Source of the DNA: Polytrichum commune
Taxonomy: Eukaryota > Streptophyta > Polytrichopsida > Polytrichales > Polytrichaceae
DNA: 64,000 bases
Assembly (NCBI GenBank): GCA_950295325.1
Contig: OX485808.1
Location: forward strand, 38,956,527-39,020,526
Direction: 5' to 3'
Below the pieces are notes generated by a model. It was not told the origin of the DNA, ran no database searches, and saw only the letters and a list, made by a program, of their open reading frames with translations. A program made the translations under genes and the position numbers. The first letter of the stretch is position 1; every line of letters begins with the position of its first letter. This document shows, piece after piece, positions 47,877 through 59,800 of the stretch.

Positions 47877-50800
47877 CTGATTTGTACGAACACATGTGAT
47901 TAATGCAGCAACATATAAGGGCAGATTAACAGGGTCCACACATCTGTAGCTACCGTAGACGTGTTTAGGCAAGACATACATGCTTTATACATTGCGACCA
48001 ATCATGCCAGTGTTTGGGCAAGACACGTAGGTTCCATACATTGGGAGCTTCCGTGTGAAGTATTGTTGCAAGACAAACAGGAACCATACATTGCGACCAA
48101 TCATCGAAGTGGTTGGGCAAGACAAATAGGTTCCATACATTGGGAGCTTCCGTGTGAAGTATTGTTGCAAGGCAAACAGGAACCATACATTGGGAGCAAT
48201 CATGCACTTGCGATTGAAGGACAAATAAGTTCCATACATTGGGAGCATGGTTGACATCTGTACCGACTTGGCGGAAAACAATGCATTGGGTAGTGGAAGT
48301 GTTTGGCCACCTTGTATATATCAAGTCTTCCATTAACAACTGGGTACAATATGTATTCCCGCACACATTTGACACATGATGGTTCAACTTCTAGCATATT
48401 TAGGGTACAAACGGAAGATTTGTCCATCACAGGGAAGGCTCCCCTTTAGGGCATCTAAGGTGAGGCTAACCATTGGCGGACCGGGTTGAGGGGGTGTGAT
48501 GTTGGCAAGGTTAGCCAATCCAGCCTGCAATAGATGGACACCTCTTGAATTAGGGCCTCGTGACTCGATAAGAGCAATTTGATGCTCGCGGGTAGCAAGG
48601 GGTCGCGGGGGGGTCATATTGACGTCAGCAACCTGCGCGTTCAAAACAATCGTTGGTACTGTGGTAGTGACGGGTTGTGGGTCATATGTTTTGCCAATGC
48701 TCGCCAATCCAACACGCAACATTTGAACACCCCTTGAATTAGGGCCCCTTGATTCAATAAGAGAAATTTGGTACTCGCGTGTAGAGGTGGAGCGTACGAT
48801 GGGCAACGTATCAGAAGGGGGTGCAAACTCTTCCACTGCGGGTTCCATGTTGAGATCAACACCCTGCACGGTGACAAAGGGACAAGCGGGCTCTGATTTA
48901 CTAATTTACATTTTTGTCGCCATACATACATATGATTTGCAACTAAGCCTGATTTTATGCCCCACACACACTGGTGCAGCTGAAGCACAATTCCATACAC
49001 ATTCACGAAAATTTATACAAATGAGCCTCAATTGGAAATGAAATGTGTGTTTGATATTACAATAACATGTACACAATAACATTGTCAAAGTGTGAAATAA
49101 CTTAAAATTACCATAGGGGATCCATGAGTCCATTGCGAGTGGTGCAAGTGGTCTTCAGAGTGACAGGTCTTCACTGGTGGCATCTCCAATGTCTTGCTCG
49201 ATTGTGAAATGTGTTTCACCGCGATTAGACTGCGTGAATGCCCCGATGTCGGGCAGACAAAAGCAGAGGGCGTGGAACTGGAAGGTGTGTACCCAGCAGG
49301 AGGAAACTGGAGATACCATAAAATACAATGTTACATGCCATACAATACTACTTATTTATTTCCTACTTCTAGTGGAGCGAGTTCTAGAGGTTGCAACTCA
49401 AGGTCCATTGAACCTACTTATTTAGGTACTATTTCCATTGGCTTGAGTTCTACGGGTTGCAACTCGGGTCCATTGAACTTGTTGGATTGCATAACTGCCA
49501 TCTTGACTGCATCGTTATGCGGTATAGGTTGTTGCCCAAATCTACGTCTGACCACAAAATCGCGTGTGTCAGACATTGGTGAGTAGTACAATGATTCAAA
49601 GAAAGGGAGGAGAACCTTCATCATGTCTGCGTCATGGACCCGATTATTTGTGAACGAATTCGGAAATATACCACACTCGTCCGGATTGCAAACAAATTTG
49701 TAAGGGCAATCATCTACTAGAATGGTGTTTGACTCTGCAGCTGTAATCCTCCCAGAATCGAAAGATATAGGTGGCCACCAAAACTTCTTGACCAAACTCT
49801 TAAAAAACAATGGAGCTGTTGGCTTCAAAGGGTTCATCACGACATTGCCCCACATGTCCTTGAATGTGGTGCAATCCTCTTGGCCAAGTACTAAAGCTGG
49901 TTTTGGCAGCCCATCAAATAGATACTCCACCACAAGGTCGACAGTTGATTTTTTCATGGATGACCATATGCAAAGATGAAACATTGTGGACATCCGGTAC
50001 CAAAACACCTTGTATCCCAATCTAGGGAGGACAACCTTGGGCCCTACCAAGGTAGGAAGTTTGTCCGCCGCACGATCGTGCATTACCCAAGTGGGGACAG
50101 TCCCCATATTGCTGTGACGGGGGGTACAGTGGCAAAATATGCCGTTTAAATCGAACACCACAATGAACCTCTTGGCGGGCAATGCAGCAGGCGCCTGCCG
50201 ACAAGAATCCAATGTGAGCTTCTGAAATTTGCTAAAATGAACTAAACAAAGAATGACCTTGCAAATCTAGGCATGATAGAACATACCATTAATGACTTGA
50301 TTGTGCTGATTTGTAATCCACGTGTGGTATGCGAGACGTATGGGCGAACTCGAACGTGCATGGATTTATGGGCCCGGACCAATACCTCGTAGTATATCGG
50401 ATTGAATTCCCATCGAGCAGAGTACCCTAAGGAAGGATCTTCAGGATACTTAGACATTAGTCTTTTAGCACACGCAATTCCCATCTCCCTTGTGAATACG
50501 CGGATAGGCCTATTGACCTTTGGGTAGGTGTCATCGTAAACAAAGAGCTTATCATAGACAATGTGTTTTGGTATAGGCGCATCCACAGGCGTTATCGAGT
50601 GTTGTGGACCCTGAACCCAAAACTATGCGACGATAAATTAAAGAAAAGTGAAAACGTTGAAATAGGAATATGTAAATCAAAACTAATAACCTTGAGTCCG
50701 GGATGGAGGAAACTTACATTAACATGACTAGGCACCACTTTGGCAAGAGCGGCACGCCATTTGTCCTCATCTTGATTGTTGTGCATCGTCCGGAAATCGT

Positions 50801-51847
50801 GGACATCGGTGTTGTCAAATACGGGGTGGGGAGCCTTGTCGCCGCGTGGCCAACGTATCAAATACCTCTTCACTGCTTGTGGGGCATTTTTAGTGGCTTT
50901 TGGACTGTGGCAGTCCAACGGGATGATATTGACGGCACTCGACGATGCCTGCACCTTTGGAGGAATCTCTGTATTACCAACCACCTACGGCGAGATTTGA
51001 TACGTTGTCGACGACAGCTAGTGTTGGCTGGACAGACTCCAGCTCGGAGGGCCTAAGTGGAGGCTCAGTACAATGTGCCACTGGGAGGACACAGTCCGTC
51101 CCACCAATTGGTAAGATTTTCGTCTGCGGTGATCGTATTGGCAATAATGGACTATTACTTATAGTGATGATTGATGGCACATCTTGACTGGGAGAGGGGT
51201 CTAAGTATGTAGGTGGAGCACGCTTCTGCACCATTGCTGTCGTTGCGTTTAGGGGACCCATAACGGGCGAGAGTGGCATGGGATTGTCGTTGATAGTAGG
51301 TGACGTTCGAGGAGACAATGTTGCAGAGTGTGGTGGATCCACTTGTTCTGGGTTCTGCAAGGAAGCCTGTGAATTGCAAGACATCATTAAAGACACCTGA
51401 ATGCAAAATAGATACTACATGTCCAAGCCAAAGATTATACTTTATTTATAATAAATTGTGGCACATATGGCCTCATCTTCCCACAAGGGATGAATTCTAC
51501 ACTATCCTATCTAAATGTATTGAAGAAATAGGCGTCCTAGTCGACAAGAGGCTTCAAGATGCCGCGCCGTCTCCGACCTGGATCAAACATCCAGGTGGAG
51601 ATTCAGTCACTTGAACAGGGTCAAAAGAAAGTAATTAAAATGAGACGGGGTTTGAATACTTACATTGGCCTCTTCGTCGTCGGGGGTGTCCTCGGTTGCA
51701 GGTTCAGCTTCCATATGTGTGGCTCCATCCACGCGATCCACCTCCATTCCTTGGACGCCAACCTCCACTTGTGTGATATCCCTCTCGATCTCGGCAGCTC
51801 CAACGGCGACTTCCACTGTAGGGGCCAACGACGCTACCGTGTGAGCG
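47013..51847 (-). CDS. FCP1/NLI-interacting-factor-like (HAD) phosphatase-domain gene, at least 8 exons, ends uncertain
   Basis: Exons by phase and splice fit: 51847-51664, 51396-~50975, 50984-50718, 50610-50287, 50221-49430, 49306-49112, 48863-48384, 47876-47013. Joins from exon 3 through exon 7 are all phase 0. Exons 1-2 encode acidic then Pro/Ser-rich sequence. Exon 5 holds the phosphatase-like domain: FIVVFDLNGIFC, where FCP1 enzymes have DxDGT so the second Asp is Asn; then CIWSSM (usual W-T/S-S); then ILVDDCPYKFVCNP (usual ILIDDSP). FCP1-type enzymes dephosphorylate Ser of RNA polymerase II tails or other nuclear proteins. With the second Asp missing, catalysis is doubtful. Exon 7 repeats an 'IESRGPNSRGV' motif twice, and the last exon holds two ~90-aa copies of one module. 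The true 5' exon was not found, the exon 2/3 junction changes frame, and the link between exons 7 and 8 is inferred. Confidence 0.6.
47985..48260 (-). repeat. Tandem repeat, 99-bp period with ~49-bp subrepeats
   Basis: The word 'gttccatacattgggagc' recurs at 48031, 48130 and 48229, with 'gaaccatacattg' halfway between. Because 99 is a multiple of 3, all minus-strand frames stay open, giving reiterated peptides such as 'EAPNVWNLFVLP'. Whether it is translated is unknown. It lies between the last two exon candidates of the FCP1-like gene and may be an intron. Confidence 0.8.
49347..49478 (-). repeat. 66-bp tandem duplication at the end of the phosphatase exon
   Basis: 'gttctagaggttgcaactc' at 49381 and 'gttctacgggttgcaactc' at 49447 mark two direct copies. 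Only the copy at about 49413-49478 lies in the open frame; the other falls beyond the donor at 49430-49428 (GAAATA/GTACC). The duplication therefore straddles the exon-intron border and could offer alternative donors. Confidence 0.7.
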
Positions 51848-51849
51848 CT

Positions 51850-52411
51850 GAGCAGAAAAAAGTCAACGCTTTACAATTATAGTAATAAAATTTCCAAATA
51901 GAAAAAATATAAATAGAAAAAAATCATGGGACCTCTTTTTTAAGTAAAAATGATGGACCTATTTCCGTGCAAATTTTGAGGGCTTTCAGGACAGAGACTT
52001 GGTTTTAGGGTACCTTTCAGAGAGACTAGTTGACATGATTTACTTAAACCAGGGAACTTTTGACTGTCCATATTATGGTGAGAGCCGGTTAATCATAGGC
52101 TATGGTCACAACGTAAGAGAAAATTCTAAGTCAAAAAATTCAAGCATTCAAGCATTCAAGCAAAGTAGCAAAACTCGTACCATTCAATAACATCTAAAAC
52201 TACTGTTGGAAGGAGAGACCCATAAATATTTAGAAACCTTTATAGATATTTAAAAACGAATACAATTCACATCATGTAGATAATGATAGGTCTGATATAT
52301 CAGCGATATTTTCGGAAAACGTGCACTCATACTATAGTATACTCAACGCAATAATACTTAGCAACAACTTATAAATAAGGGGGGGCAGCCTACCTCCTAG
52401 AGGTATCCACG
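51850..52411. other. Spacer between the FCP1-like gene and the MULE transposase
   Basis: AT-rich. On the minus strand a pyrimidine tract and acceptor (TTTTTTCTGCTCAG) end at 51848, so an upstream exon of the FCP1-like gene must exist. I could not find it here. Possibilities are a 5' exon hidden in this stretch, or splicing from upstream sequence that overlaps the transposase. Confidence 0.4.
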
Positions 52412-55400
52412 CTAAGGTCCCACATGCTTCATGATGCCACTTTCGAGGAGGTGCTTCACTTCATTGAAACTAAGGCTCGGAGCATGGATGAAAGTGTCTT
52501 GGTATTGATCCAAGTTGCAGGTCACATGGAAGATGAAGTACAAGTGCTTGCAGTTCACCCAAGGGCGCCGCTTCCCAAGTGCTCTTGCTGACATCTCCAC
52601 GAAATCCGGGCACGTGCATGACGGGAAGGTGCTGATAGTGATACGGTACTCTTCAACCTTAGCCTTTTTTCGGGACTGGAACAGAATGATGCACCCGATC
52701 CCTGGGTGAGGTATCATTGTGACGGAGGTGATTTGACCGTTGACGTTGAGGGCTGACTCCCACTTGTTGCGTTGTTGGACGCATGGTCCGTTGTTACTGC
52801 GCCGGATCTTTTTTCCAAACCTCAGCGTAGGGTATTGATCTGCTTGGGCCGGGGTAGGGAGTTCGGCCATGGATGAAGCAACATTGGAGGAGTCGCCGAA
52901 GAGTCTTCTGGGTGACACATCTTGACGCTGCTGAAGTTGGAATCCCCCTTCTTCAAGGGCCAGAACCTCCTGGAGAGTGAGGTTTGTCCCAGTGAGGACA
53001 GGCCAGACGTCCGGGACATCCGGACGGTGCTGCACCCACTTCCTCCTAGTGCCTTTGACACATCTCTCAATGTCGTCGTTGCAGAAGAAGAACTGTGTCA
53101 AGAAGTCCTTGTTCTTCTTGTAGTCGCGCATGTAGCCGGTGTACGTAGGAGCTGGAGTACTTTTACCATGCCGAACGATCTTCTGGGTGCACTTGGTCTT
53201 TGTGCGAGCTTGCATGGCGAAGCAGGCCTTGGCGGAAGTCTTGGGCAGTCTAGAAATGTGCCACTTGGAGACATCGCAGTGGGTCTCCTGAATGTTATTG
53301 ACGTGGGTGACCCGTTGTGGAATCGATTTCTCGGGGGATTGTGTGAGGGGCAGGTATGATGGTGTGGCGGAATCAGTGCGTGCCTTGGTTGACCTAGTGC
53401 TCACTCGTGGATGAGAGAAACTGACCTTGTCGGGTCTATGTGAATCTTGATCAGAACTAGGGGGCATATCAAGTTTGCGCTTTGTGGTGCCAAAGACCTC
53501 CTCTCCTTCGAGTTGGGGTTTGCGGGTGCACCAATGCTCTGCTCCAGGCATGTGCTCGAGGGCTGCAACAATTCTCTTGGCGTCACCGGATCGTTGTGCA
53601 GCACGAAGGCGAAGTTCTTCTTTTCCTGGGCCAGTACCAGAGCGATCACCCTTCAAGTAGGCGTAGTAGTTCGTACATTGCATGAACGCCCTCACAAAAT
53701 CATCCACGGTCGCAACATACAGATCAGAGCCACGGTTTCCAGACTGCTGAAGCCATTTGTTATGGACTGTCTCGGAGAGGTTGCAAGATGGCATCTCTGC
53801 CAACTCAGAATCTGTGAAATTCTGAGAGAAGTAAATAAAATGTAGTGAGTACGCTTTGCACAAAAACAAGCCAAAAGCCTAAACTGACACCCAAAAAAAA
53901 AAAACCAAAAAAACCAAAAAAAAAACCAAAAAAAAAGTTGACACCAAAAAGCGAAATAGAAAGTGGGTGGGTACTCACTAGTTGCATGAAACCACCCCAT
54001 TGACGGTAACGAAAGTGCCAAAATGCAAGCCATGTATCAAGGTCCTTGATTCCTTCCTTGGATGCAGCTCCAGAGGAAAGCCACCATGCCTGGATGGCAA
54101 GATAACGGGACTCGGACTGCTCGGGAGTCTTGGCATCCTTGTACTGCTTGCATAACAACTTGTGTTGCTGTTGGAGGTCGGGCTTGATGTGGGTGGCGGT
54201 GTGGCGTTCCATAGACACTGTCCAATGCAATAGGCATGTCCTCTCGCGAGACTCCATAGGAACCTTGGAATCACCACTGCCATAGATAATCCTAACTGCA
54301 TTCCAATTGGCTTGTGCACTGTCCGCCATGAACCCTTTGAAGTTAACTTTAGCAATGCCATGTCTGTGCATAACTTCATTGAGCCCATGCCAAAGAAGGC
54401 TCTGTGCCGTGACATCCTCAGACTGCATATCACATATTGCAATAGTCATAACCCGGCAGTAGGCCGAGTCATAGACATGGCAAGCCATGGTTGTCCACCC
54501 CTTGACACGTTTGACATGGTCAAACATGACCCAAGCATCCTGCAAATCACCGTGTGGTTGCATTCTCTTGACAAGGTCAACTCCAGAGCCAGGGCCCACC
54601 TCGGACATCTTGAACACATAGACTTTCTCCAACAGCTTTCCTTGGCCTGGGAATTTGTTTTCTTGCACATAAGGCCAACTGCTATGACCTCTGAGTCCGG
54701 TGATGCTATCAATGATCCCCCCTCGCCCAATGCGCTTGAAGGAAGTGACAGTGTTTCGAATACTCGGGGTGCTGAGGTGTTGGTACCTGTCCATGACAAA
54801 CTTCATGGACTCCATGTCCATAACTTTATTGGGATCAGATCCCGTGCGTAGAAGATACTTGGCCAGGAACTCTTTACTTGCAGCCAATGCAATGGCAGAG
54901 TTGGTGGCGGTGGGAGTCCTCTCAACCTCTCTACCAATGAGATCATGAATTTCGACCTTAGACTCTCTACAGACACCTTGCGAAACGGGGTGATGGTGAT
55001 GACCCATATGGATGCATGCACGGGTCATGTCACCTCTACCAAGAACATAGTATATCTTAGCTTGGCAAGTATCAAGACAATAGGGTGGTGCCTTACAGAC
55101 CTTACAAACGAGAGATGACCCAGATGGGGGATCAGCTCCTACGGAGTAGGGTGAGGCGGTACAGCCTTCCCATTCGGTGTCGTTGACGTCAGTGGCTCGA
55201 TTGGGGCGGTTGAGATAATCACATCCCTTGTTATCACAACGGAGATGGCCAACACAACATGAGGACTGGAAGATCAAGCCGAGATCATTGGTAATATTAG
55301 ACGTCTTTGTCCTACACCAAGCATGACCGTCGAAATGCTTGTCCATTCCGAACATGAGTCTAGCATGGGAATGGGGAGCATCAGCTCCCAGAGGAGGGAA

Positions 55401-56087
55401 CTCAAAGATGACGTCGCCGTCAAAAACAGATGGGAGGAAGTCAACCTTCTCATGCCTAACAGATTCATAATCAATACTCTTGAGGATGTTCTTGGACCCT
55501 GGTCGGGTTGCAAGCAACTTCAATTGTTGGACAACATTGGGACGATCTATGGAGACACCTGGGTGAACTGGGGGTCTGGAAGTAGGTGGTTGACTCAGAG
55601 TAGGCGAGTGTGGAATCCTGAGAGGATTGATGAAGGGTTGATCCTGCGATGGAGGTGGGGTAAGTGAGGCAAAGTCAGAGGCAAGTGGCACATCATCATC
55701 AGAGTCATCACTGAGCAAGGTAACCTCTTGGATGCCGGGCTCCTTTTTGAGCGTCGCCAGAAGAGGAGCCTGCGTGGTGGAGGTGAGGGACACGCCTGGT
55801 GTTAGCAACACAGTAGTGGTGGCCATCTCCGACTCGGTGACGCCTATGGCCTTGTACTTTGCAGGGAGCAAGAACCAAACCCTACCATCGTCAATGCGAA
55901 AGGACATCTGAAGGACAGTGTGACTCAAGTCACCGTTGTCATCAAAGACCTCTTCCTCGACATGAATTGAATCTGGGTGGAATCTAAACCTCAGACTAAG
56001 GAACGACTCCGCGACTTTGGCTAGACCATCATCTCCAAGAGGGATCATAAGGGGGATGGAATGGTGCAGTGCTCGGATGGTGGCCAT
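52412..56087 (-). CDS. MULE-type transposase with GCM/WRKY-like zinc region and SWIM finger, 1172 aa
   Basis: Two exons, 56087-53979 and 53821-52412, join in phase 0 across a 157-nt intron (GTGAGT...CTCAG). The intron has long T runs on the coding strand. The frame is uninterrupted. Residues ~277-366 form a Cys/His cluster ending in CIHMGHHHHPV, like the zinc-binding WRKY-GCM1 fold known from some Mutator-like transposases. Residues 540-621 look like the MULE catalytic core: Asp540 (VYDSAYCRVMTIA), Asp589 (GFMADSAQANWNAVR) and the C..H signature C618-H621 (CLLHW). The third acidic residue is not assigned. Near 1105-1137 a SWIM finger (CTCPDF...CKHLYFIF, pattern CxC...CxH) follows, as usual in MULE transposases. 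Expected role: nuclear cut-and-paste transposition or, if domesticated, DNA-binding regulation. I could not find its terminal inverted repeats. The coding GC content is high compared with the spacer. Confidence 0.85.
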
Positions 56088-56880
56088 TGTAGAAGGAATG
56101 TAAATGCGAGTACCCAGAAGGGAGTGGCCAAATGGGCAATGGACTTAAGGATTAGCACAAAGTGGGGCGGTGTATATAGTGTTGTGATTAGAAGGCCATG
56201 GCAAGATGGGATCTGTGAATGACGGCGGGGACTTGGATTAGTAGGGGAATAATAAGCCGATTCATTATAGCAATGTGAATAAGAATTGAAAATGCACTGC
56301 AGCATTTACTTAAGTTAGTCATCATCATATGCCAATCCAAACCAGATATATCAAAACCAAACAATGAGGTTGGATGCCGACTCGCGAACTTATTAATACA
56401 CCAGACCACGTGAACCATTTAGTGGATGTAAGGGACACCCTAAAGGAAAGTGTTTCTTTATTAGTGGGCAAGGGTAGAGCATTCACCTTTAAGCCAGAAT
56501 AGGTTAGTTTAGTTGGAAGAGGATCGTCAATTTATGGCTATACAGATTATTTATTTCATTTAGTTTAGTTTGAAATATGTATTGTCATGTGTACTATCAT
56601 TCATTATTTTTATAAAGCATGATGCTCCTTAAATTTAGATCTTACCTGGATGATTTCAATACATGTTATTAAACATCGGTGTTCATTCTATAAGTGTTCA
56701 TTTTTATGATTCCGTATATGTTTATAGCAACTAGACTGTAATCACCATACATCGAGATTATGTGAAGGAGGTTATGGGATGGAATATAAGTGTAGATGTA
56801 ACCCAGGCGAGACACATACATTGATAGGGAGATGTTCACAAAGGAGGGTAGTGTAGAATTTGTGAAGTCGGGTCAGTTAC
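56088..56880. promoter_or_regulatory. Divergent intergenic region between the MULE and the DGNHR gene
   Basis: About 790 bp separates the transposase ATG (56087, -) from the plausible first ATG of the plus-strand gene (56881). It must hold both promoters if both genes are real. It is AT-rich in its right half. I could not identify a TATA box or a terminal inverted repeat with confidence. Confidence 0.4.
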
Positions 56881-59800
56881 ATGACAGGGTCTTCGCCGCT
56901 AGAGTTAGTGAAACCAAAGGTGAAGAGGAGGAGGAAGGCACTTTTCTCAAACAGGAAGCAAATAAGGGCATCTAGGATGAGACAGCCAAAACAACCATAT
57001 GATAACTTAAACAGCACAGTGAAGGCATTGGAATTCTCCCCAGACCGCACACGGTCAAGGTCTCGTACACGGAGAAGCCAGACTCAGAGTGGTGAAGACA
57101 TTGCTAGGAAGGGAGTTGGAGTGGGTACGACCAGACAAGTGGAGTTCCCAAAATCACATGATCTATCGAGAATTTGCGAGACCCAGGTATGAACCTCAAG
57201 TCGATGAAAACATATATGCACTAGAAATTAGGGGTAGTCATCGTGAGCTAGCGAAGGCAGCAAATGCGGGCCTGTCGAAGCACTGACCATCCAAAGGGTG
57301 GTCACAATGACACTGTCGGAAGGGGAAGGGAACAAGACTGCCGCAGCATTAACCTACCATCGTTCTTCGCATTACAACAAATCTCAGATCTAGGGTTTTC
57401 CTCCGCATACGAGGATTTCACTCTGTGGTCAGGGTTGCAGCCACGAGTTGGAGAGGGGGAGAGACTTGAGGGAAGGGCAGTGGTAGCCCAGTGGAGAGGT
57501 CTGAGGTGAGGTCTAAAAGATTTTGTGGTAATCTGATATGGGGGTCGTCCTGTGAGAGTTTTCAAGTGAGGTATAAGAGGTAATTTTTGAGCCTATTTTG
57601 GGGTCCTCCTTACAGAGGTCCGAAGTGAGTGCCCTGGGGCTCTGTCGGATCCGACAGACCGTGGAGAGCCCACTAAAGAACCTCGCAAATGTTTATTATG
57701 TGGTATAAATTTAATTTGAGGGTGCCTTTGAGAGCGGTCTGAAGTGAGGTTTGAGAGGTTTTTTTTTGTTTTTAAGTAGAGTGGTATAATGTGGTTGAAT
57801 AAGATTTGAATGTGATATGTGGTTAGGGTGCTAGTTTGAGAGCTCCAAAGGGGGGCTTAGAGGTTGGCTATAGTTGAAATCCATTTGACTTTGCTTTCGG
57901 ACAGGGCTGAAGTGAGGGCTAGTATGGTTGGATTTTATGAATTTTCTGTTTAGGGTGCAAGTGGTAGAGCTCCAAAGGGAGGGCCCTTGGCCTCTGTCGG
58001 ATCCGACAGCCCAAGGGTAGCCACCTTGGGGACCTCTCAAGTTTTTTTTTTTGCTTCAATTTGGGCTGAGGTGAGGACTGACGTGAGGGCTGGGATGGGT
58101 TTTTAAAAAAAAAATCTAGCTAATGTGCTTGTGGGAGAGGGCTTAAGGGGCCTTAGAGGTTGTCTTTTTGTTGAAATAGATTTGATTTTGATTATGGGCT
58201 CGGGCTGATGTGAGGGCTTGTATGGTTGTATTTTGTGAGATTTCTAGTTAGGGTTCAAATGAAAGAGCTGTGAAGGGGGGCTTGAGAGGTTAGTTCTGGT
58301 TGAAGAAGATTTGATTTTGATTATGGGTGAGGGCTGATGTGAGGGCTTGTATGGTTGTATTATGTGAAATTTTTGGTTAGGGTGCAAATGAGAGAGCTGT
58401 GAAGGGGGGTTGAGAGGTTAGTTCTGGTTGAAGAAGATTTGATTTTGCTTATGGGTGAGGGCTGATGTGAGGGCTTGTATGGGTTTTTTTTCTGGAATTT
58501 CTGGTTAGTTGCTAATGAGAAAGCTTTGAAGGGGGGTTTGAGAGGTTAGATCTGGTTGAAATAGATTTGATTGTGCTTATGGGCTCGGGCTGATGTAAGG
58601 TCTTGTATGGTTGTATTCTGTGAGATTTCTAGTTAGGGTTCAAATGAGAGAGCTTTGAAGGGGGGCTTAGAGGCTTCGAATTTGTTGAAATTGATTTGAT
58701 TTTGGTTATGGATGAGGGCTGAGGTGAGGGCTTGTATGGTTTAATTTTTGAATTTCAAGTTAAGGTGCTAGTGGGAGAGCTCCAAAGGGAGGGCCCTGGG
58801 CCTCTGTCGGATCCGACAGCCCCAGGGTAGCCACCTTGGGGACCTCTCAAGATATTGTTTTTGCTTCAATTTGGGCTGAGGTGAGGGCTGACGTGAGGGC
58901 TGGGATGTTTTCTTTTTCAAATTTTCTAGCTAAGGTGCTTGTGGGGAAGGGGTTAGCGGGGGTTAGATGTATTCATTTTATTGAAATCGATTTGATTTTG
59001 CATATGGGCTCGGGCTGATGTGAGGGCTTGTATGGTTGTATATTGTGAAATTTCTGGTTAGGGGGCTAATGAGAGAGGTTTGAAGGGGGGCTTAGAGGCT
59101 TGTTTTTAGTTGAAATTGATTTGATTTTGGATATGGATGAGGGCTGAGGTGAGGGCTTGTATGGTTTTAATTTTTGAATTTCTGGTTAGGGGGCTAATGA
59201 GAGAGGTTTGAAGGGGGGCTTAGAGGCTTGTTTTTAGTTGAAATTGATTTGATTTTGGATATGGATGAGGGCTGAGGTGAAGGCTTATATGGTTTTAATT
59301 TTTGAATTTCTGGTTAGGGGGCTAATGAGAGAGGTTTGAAGGGGGGCTTAGAGGCTTGTTTTTAGTTGAAATTGATTTGATTTTGGATATGGATGAGGGC
59401 TGAGGTGAAGGCTTGTATGGTTTTAATTTTTGAATTTCTGGTTAGGGGGCTAATGAGAGAGGTTTGAAGGGGGGCTTAGAGGTTTGTTTTTTGTTAAATT
59501 TGATTTGATTTTTCTTTGCAAAAGGGCTGATGCGTGGGCTCGTATGGTTTTAATTTTTGAATTTCTGGTTAAGGTGCTAGTGGGAGAGCTCCAAAGGGAG
59601 GGCCCTAGGCCTCTGTCGGATCTGACAATCCATTGGTGGCCACCTTGGGGACCTCTCAAGATATTTTTTTTTGCTTCAATTTGGTATGGATGAGGGCTGA
59701 GGTGAGGGCATGTATGGTTTTAATTTCTGAATTTCCTAGCTAAGGTGCTTGTGGGAGAGCTCCAAAGGGAGGGCCCTAGGCCTTTGTCGGATCCGACAGC

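Noticed and set aside
52922-53359. 145-codon plus-strand frame
   Set aside because: Antisense shadow of transposase exon 2; no independent features.
53922-54851. Plus- and minus-strand frames up to 179 codons
   Set aside because: They are shadows of the MULE transposase exon, whose frame carries all recognised motifs.
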